In this document: piece after piece, positions 54,908 through 58,461 of the stretch
How the letters are laid out: each line of letters opens with the position of its first letter
How positions within the stretch are numbered: the first letter of the stretch is position 1
Source of the DNA: an uncultured Flammeovirgaceae bacterium
GTDB taxonomy: Bacteria; Bacteroidota; Bacteroidia; Cytophagales; Cyclobacteriaceae
Length of the DNA: 58,461 nucleotides
Assembly (NCBI GenBank): GCA_937884755.1
Contig: CAKZYJ010000389.1
Coordinates: forward strand, 1 to 58,461
Direction: 5' to 3'
The notes under the pieces: generated by a model
Seen by the model: only the letters and a program-made list of their open reading frames with translations
Databases searched by the model: none
Told to the model about the DNA's origin: nothing
Translations under genes and position numbers: made by a program

Positions 54908-57403
54908 TTACTTTTTAAGAATTTTTAAATTCTCTTCAATCTTCCCGTTTCGGTATGCTCTTAAAATATAGTAACCAGGTAAGTAAAGCTCCTTTGTATC
55001 AACTTGTATTTTTTGAGCTCCTTTTGTTAACTGATAGGTTTGACTAGTTACGCTTTTTCCACTAAGATCAAGAATTTCAACAACAAATTGGGCTTTTTCC
55101 GATGTACTCAATTCCATGAATAAATCCTTTTTAAACGGAATTGGATATACGCTGATAATACTGTCCTTTACAACGTCTAATTCTTCAGAGAGATCGCTCT
55201 TAAAGCCTGTGCTTTGATCATTATTTACTTTAGCAGTACTCTCAGTACGGGCATTACTGGGTTTATTTCTAAATAAAACAGAAGAAGGGACTGTTCTTTT
55301 AGATATGCCTGGTCCTTGATAGCTTACCTTCAGCACCTCTTGCTTAGTGCTTTCAAAGAACTCTACCACAATTTTATGGTAGCCAGGTGATAAGCTAACA
55401 GAGCCAGATCGCTCACGTGCCGAATGCCGCCCATCATTATCTACGATACGCCTACCGTTAATAGAGAGACGACTACCATCGTCAGAAGTAGTGTAAAATC
55501 TGTAACTTCCTTGTCTTGTAATTCTGATGTACCCTTCAAATCTAAAGCCGAAGTGTTCGCTTCTCAGACGAGGAGACAAAGTGAAGCTAGACACAGTACC
55601 CGTTTTGCGAGCTTTTAAGTTGCCAAAGCTAGGTATCCGCGTCCAACTTCCTTCATAGTAAGTATAGTTTATTCCCGCCACTGCATTCGTGGGTGTAGGA
55701 TCAGGCTCTGGCTCTGGATCTGGGTTGTTTTGTGGAGGAGTATTTGTTTCTTCCTTAGAAATAGTGAATCCTACTTCATCTGAAGCTTCCTTGCCAGTTA
55801 TGTCTTTTACAGTAAGTCGGAATCGAAAGGTTCCTGGTACGAGATTACTCAATACCAGTTTTTCAACACCTTCGTCACTCATTTTAATACTGGGACCTGA
55901 TACTTTTCTCCAGCTATGTGATGATATACTAGTAGAGGTTGTAACACCGGCACTAATCTCTATCTTGTTGACTGGAAGTGTATATCTTTCCTCAGAGCGT
56001 AAATTGACCGATAAAGTGCTAGCTCGAGCTGATGATTTACCATGCTGGTAAGCTCCGATATCTGTTGCCCCCGATACTGAAACCCCATTTAGTCCTCTAC
56101 TAAAACCCGAAATTGATGTTCCCCGGTCAATGGCTGGAGACGATGATTTAAGACGATAGTCACGCGAAGAATGGTTTGCAAAAACCTCTGAAGCAGAAGC
56201 GATCACATCGTTCCTACTTTTGTATTTATCTTCTCTGACCCCTCCGATTAATAAATTATTTTGAGAAGCAACAGATGTATTAATATTTAGATTACCTTTT
56301 TGCCCCCAGAAAATATTATTTCTGATTCTGCTTCCTTGTGAGCTTCCGATAAACAAAGAATGATTTTTTCTACTGATAGCAGTATTGTTGTATATGTCAA
56401 CATTATTACTGCCGGTGGGCACTGATATCGCTTGCCCGTCAACATTGTATATTAAATTACCGTATATCTTTATTTTATCGCCACCATTGGTCGTAATACC
56501 TATTTTAAGCGAATTAGAACTGTGGGTTAAATCATGAACTATATTGTATCTAACAGTTACATTCTCGCTTTTGGCTGTGCCGCCACCAGCTTTAATTCCA
56601 TTTCCTGCGACGATAGATCCAGAAGGTAATTTAGATATATCATTATTTTCAACTATTATATTAATTCCACCGAAAAGATCTATACCATCGTCTCGACAGT
56701 ATGTGATTTTGTTTCCTCTGATAACTAAGTTACGAAAATCACCTCTACGAGCAGCGATACCGTCGTCTCTTGCGTTCAAGATTGTATTATTTTCTATACG
56801 TCCTGCACTTCTCAATCCGCCATAACCATAAATACACTGGAAAAAACCGGAAACTTGGTTGTTAGTGACCAAAGTGCCACCCGGCAATCCACCTTCTAAC
56901 TGACCTGAGAACACTATACCGCTGTGGCTCCTGTTAGAAGAGTTACCCTCTACCTTGCAATTTGTAATGATATTGCCTCTAGAGTTTCCTCGCACTGCTA
57001 TACCATTACCGGTTGTAGGACCAATTACATGAAGATTCTCGATTTTGATATAACTCTTCACGCGTATATTTACAGAATAAGATCCTGACTTTGGGCTAAT
57101 TATAGGAAGTTTACCACTACCGTATGCACCAAACACAATATGCTTCCCTGAACTTCCACTAGATCCTGGTCGTAGTTCCTCATTCCATCGGTCTCCTTTC
57201 TTAAACAAAACCTTATCGCCAGGACGAAGACTTGTTCTATTAACTTTAGATATTGTCTTCCAAGCTCTGGAAGAAGATAAGCCATTATTGCCATCATTTC
57301 CTGAACTACTCGAGACATAATAGATACGACTTTGTGCAACTATTATGCTGCTATACAAAACAAAGAGTATGATGGTAAAAACTTTTAAGTAATACTTTCT
57401 CAT
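54908..57403 (-). CDS. T9SS-secreted protein with beta-helix and PA14 domains
   Basis: This 831-residue protein has a signal peptide (about 1-23). Residues about 28-440 form a right-handed parallel beta-helix (repeated NxI/V-xN units such as IENNTILNARDDGIAARRGD and VENNDISK), typical of polysaccharide lyases and polysaccharide-binding proteins. An Ig/PKD-like piece and a Pro-rich linker (NPDPEPEPDPTPT) lead to a PA14 domain (about 570-690: YYEGSW, FEGYIRITRQGSYRFYTTSDDGS). The C-terminus is a T9SS type A sorting domain (about 745-831: VYPIPFKKDLFMEL, ending ENLKILKK). It is exported by T9SS and may act on or bind the exopolysaccharide made by the genes beside it. Confidence 0.9.
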   Translation of the reverse strand: MRKYYLKVFTIILFVLYSSIIVAQSRIYYVSSSSGNDGNNGLSSSRAWKTISKVNRTSLRPGDKVLFKKGDRWNEELRPGSSGSSGKHIVFGAYGSGKLPIISPKSGSYSVNIRVKSYIKIENLHVIGPTTGNGIAVRGNSRGNIITNCKVEGNSSNRSHSGIVFSGQLEGGLPGGTLVTNNQVSGFFQCIYGYGGLRSAGRIENNTILNARDDGIAARRGDFRNLVIRGNKITYCRDDGIDLFGGINIIVENNDISKLPSGSIVAGNGIKAGGGTAKSENVTVRYNIVHDLTHSSNSLKIGITTNGGDKIKIYGNLIYNVDGQAISVPTGSNNVDIYNNTAISRKNHSLFIGSSQGSRIRNNIFWGQKGNLNINTSVASQNNLLIGGVREDKYKSRNDVIASASEVFANHSSRDYRLKSSSPAIDRGTSISGFSRGLNGVSVSGATDIGAYQHGKSSARASTLSVNLRSEERYTLPVNKIEISAGVTTSTSISSHSWRKVSGPSIKMSDEGVEKLVLSNLVPGTFRFRLTVKDITGKEASDEVGFTISKEETNTPPQNNPDPEPEPDPTPTNAVAGINYTYYEGSWTRIPSFGNLKARKTGTVSSFTLSPRLRSEHFGFRFEGYIRITRQGSYRFYTTSDDGSRLSINGRRIVDNDGRHSARERSGSVSLSPGYHKIVVEFFESTKQEVLKVSYQGPGISKRTVPSSVLFRNKPSNARTESTAKVNNDQSTGFKSDLSEELDVVKDSIISVYPIPFKKDLFMELSTSEKAQFVVEILDLSGKSVTSQTYQLTKGAQKIQVDTKELYLPGYYILRAYRNGKIEENLKILKK

Positions 57404-58331
57404 GTTAGATAATAGTTTAAAAAGAAATTTTTTCTTCCCACTCTATGCAAAAGTACTTCCAGAACTAAAGTTTGTGTATCAGATTAATTAAAGCTTCAAT
57501 CCTGCTTCAATTTTTTTTTAAACTATACTCAACAAAGATTTATTATTAGACTTATACTTATTGAAATAATACAATTGTATAAGTATTAATATACAAAAGA
57601 TTAAAATTTTCTTATATTTTATTGTGAACTATTTCCTTTATTATTTTAATAATTCCTTTCATCAAAATGAAAAGAGTCGCCATAACCCTATCACATTATT
57701 AAAGCAGATTATATCTATAGTTATATTTTTGTCAGTCTTTTTACGTGTAAGTTTGAAGACATATTGTCACCTTTATTGATAGCTTCTAATAATACCGTAA
57801 TTAGCAGTCAGTGATTTTTTTCTAAACAATAAATTAGTGAAATTCTTGTACGTCAATTGAAGTGAATATGGTATTAAAATACAGGAGTACAATTAATACT
57901 TTGCTATGATAAAACTGCCAGCAGTAAATAATGAATTCTCGTTTAGGGGACTTTTCATATTGATAAATAAGCAATGTCACTTTTCAATTTAATAGCCTGT
58001 TCCAAAATAATTGTATATCAAAATCGTAACTCTCCGCATAATTACGTCAAGTCTCAACGTATAGTTTAACAAAATTCTTACGCTAGTAATCAAATCAGAC
58101 ATACAATATCTATTTGACAAGATCTATTAGAAAGAAAGCAAAACTGTTTGCAGCCACATCAAGGAGGCTAATGGTTTACACACATAATTTATCTGATATA
58201 TCTAGAATCTAAGAATAACCTTGCATCAGAATCCGGCATACCCAAAACTGAAACCATAATGAAATAGAATCCTGGTGTCTTGCTTGTAAAATCCATGGCA
58301 TACGTCAATGTCAAATTAAGAAAGAAACGCT
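57404..58331. other. 928-base A+T-rich gap
   Basis: No open frame or clear RNA. It should contain the promoter of the T9SS protein gene on its left and that of the partial gene on its right. Most of it is long A/T runs, with no decayed gene recognised. Confidence 0.45.
57448..57455 (-). promoter_or_regulatory. Possible -7 box for the T9SS protein gene
   Basis: On the minus strand the sequence reads TACTTTTG, a match to TAnnTTTG, 44 bases before the ATG. The -33 element is not evident, so this is a weak call. Confidence 0.3.
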
Positions 58332-58461
58332 ATGAATTTTATTACGCAAAGTAAGACAGTGTGTGGATACCTATTTTTATTATTATTAATATCTCAACAG
58401 CTATACGCTCAACCGGGGGTAACAGAGGCGGTGATACGGGATGGTCGTAGCAATCTGCTAG
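58332..58461 (+). CDS. Secreted protein, 5' end only (partial)
   Basis: ATG 58332 opens a frame that runs to the window end (43 codons and one base). It begins with a clear signal peptide (hydrophobic core FLLLLISQ, cleavage after LYAQ) and continues PGVTEAVIRDGRSNLL. The rest lies outside the window, so the product cannot be named. Confidence 0.6.
   Translation, partial: MNFITQSKTVCGYLFLLLLISQQLYAQPGVTEAVIRDGRSNLL

Noticed and set aside
1-58461. tRNA, rRNA, CRISPR arrays or prophage
   Set aside because: No clover-leaf, T-loop GGTTCGAAT-type motif, repeat-spacer pattern or phage gene was seen.

Overview
The window looks like chromosomal DNA from a marine-type member of the phylum Bacteroidota, most likely order Cytophagales. 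Evidence: a type IX secretion (T9SS) C-terminal sorting domain, a TAnnTTTG-type -7 promoter box, a long-form IspG, DUF2851 and DUF5723 proteins, many short lipoproteins with ...C lipoboxes, an ExbB/ExbD/TonB operon and a sulfotransferase-containing polysaccharide locus. No rRNA, tRNA, CRISPR array, prophage or intact insertion sequence was recognised.

Layout. 0-6 kb: mtaB (tRNA thiomethylation), a phosphoesterase, a jacalin-type lectin, an EamA exporter, an isolated nuoH, a baeRF3 remnant and a GroES-like gene. 6-11 kb: an envelope operon (beta-barrel, SPOR protein, ExbB/TolQ, ExbD/TolR, TonB-like). 11-19 kb: orphan response regulator, DUF2851, a polytopic membrane protein, a SiaC-like protein, MlaF/MlaE lipid transporter genes, a short-chain dehydrogenase and ispG. 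19-24 kb: a leftward block with a methyltransferase, a glycosyltransferase and a PTPS-like protein lacking its catalytic Cys, then a hydrolase and a Gfo/Idh oxidoreductase. 24-38 kb: housekeeping and surface genes (YdeI, GNAT, RlpA, histidine kinase, GH2 glycosidase, HDAC-like, ComEC, L-type lectin, DUF5723 with a partner lipoprotein). 38-45 kb: orphan ABC ATPase, LuxE-like ligase, lipoproteins, a large esterase and a heparinase-like lyase. 45-57.4 kb: an A+T-richer surface and exopolysaccharide region with a fasciclin/spondin lipoprotein, a ruined glycosyltransferase, a Wzy-like polymerase, a Wzx-like flippase, a sulfotransferase, a GT4 and a large T9SS-secreted beta-helix/PA14 protein. The window ends in the first 43 codons of another secreted protein.

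The most striking overall pattern is gene breakage. Four otherwise well-preserved genes (mtaB, nuoH, an esterase, a heparinase-like lyase) each carry a single in-frame stop of differing type (TGA, TAG, TAG, TAA) with the same frame and recognisable protein continuing beyond it. Three more genes are decayed or truncated (baeRF3, a RimB/DUF785-like protease, a GT4), and one gene junction (DUF2851/membrane protein) looks frameshifted. Because the stops stand for different amino acids, code reassignment does not explain them; either the genome is actively losing genes or the assembly carries errors. The most interesting candidate pathway is the three-gene PTPS-like/GT4/methyltransferase unit at 19.3-21.6 kb.
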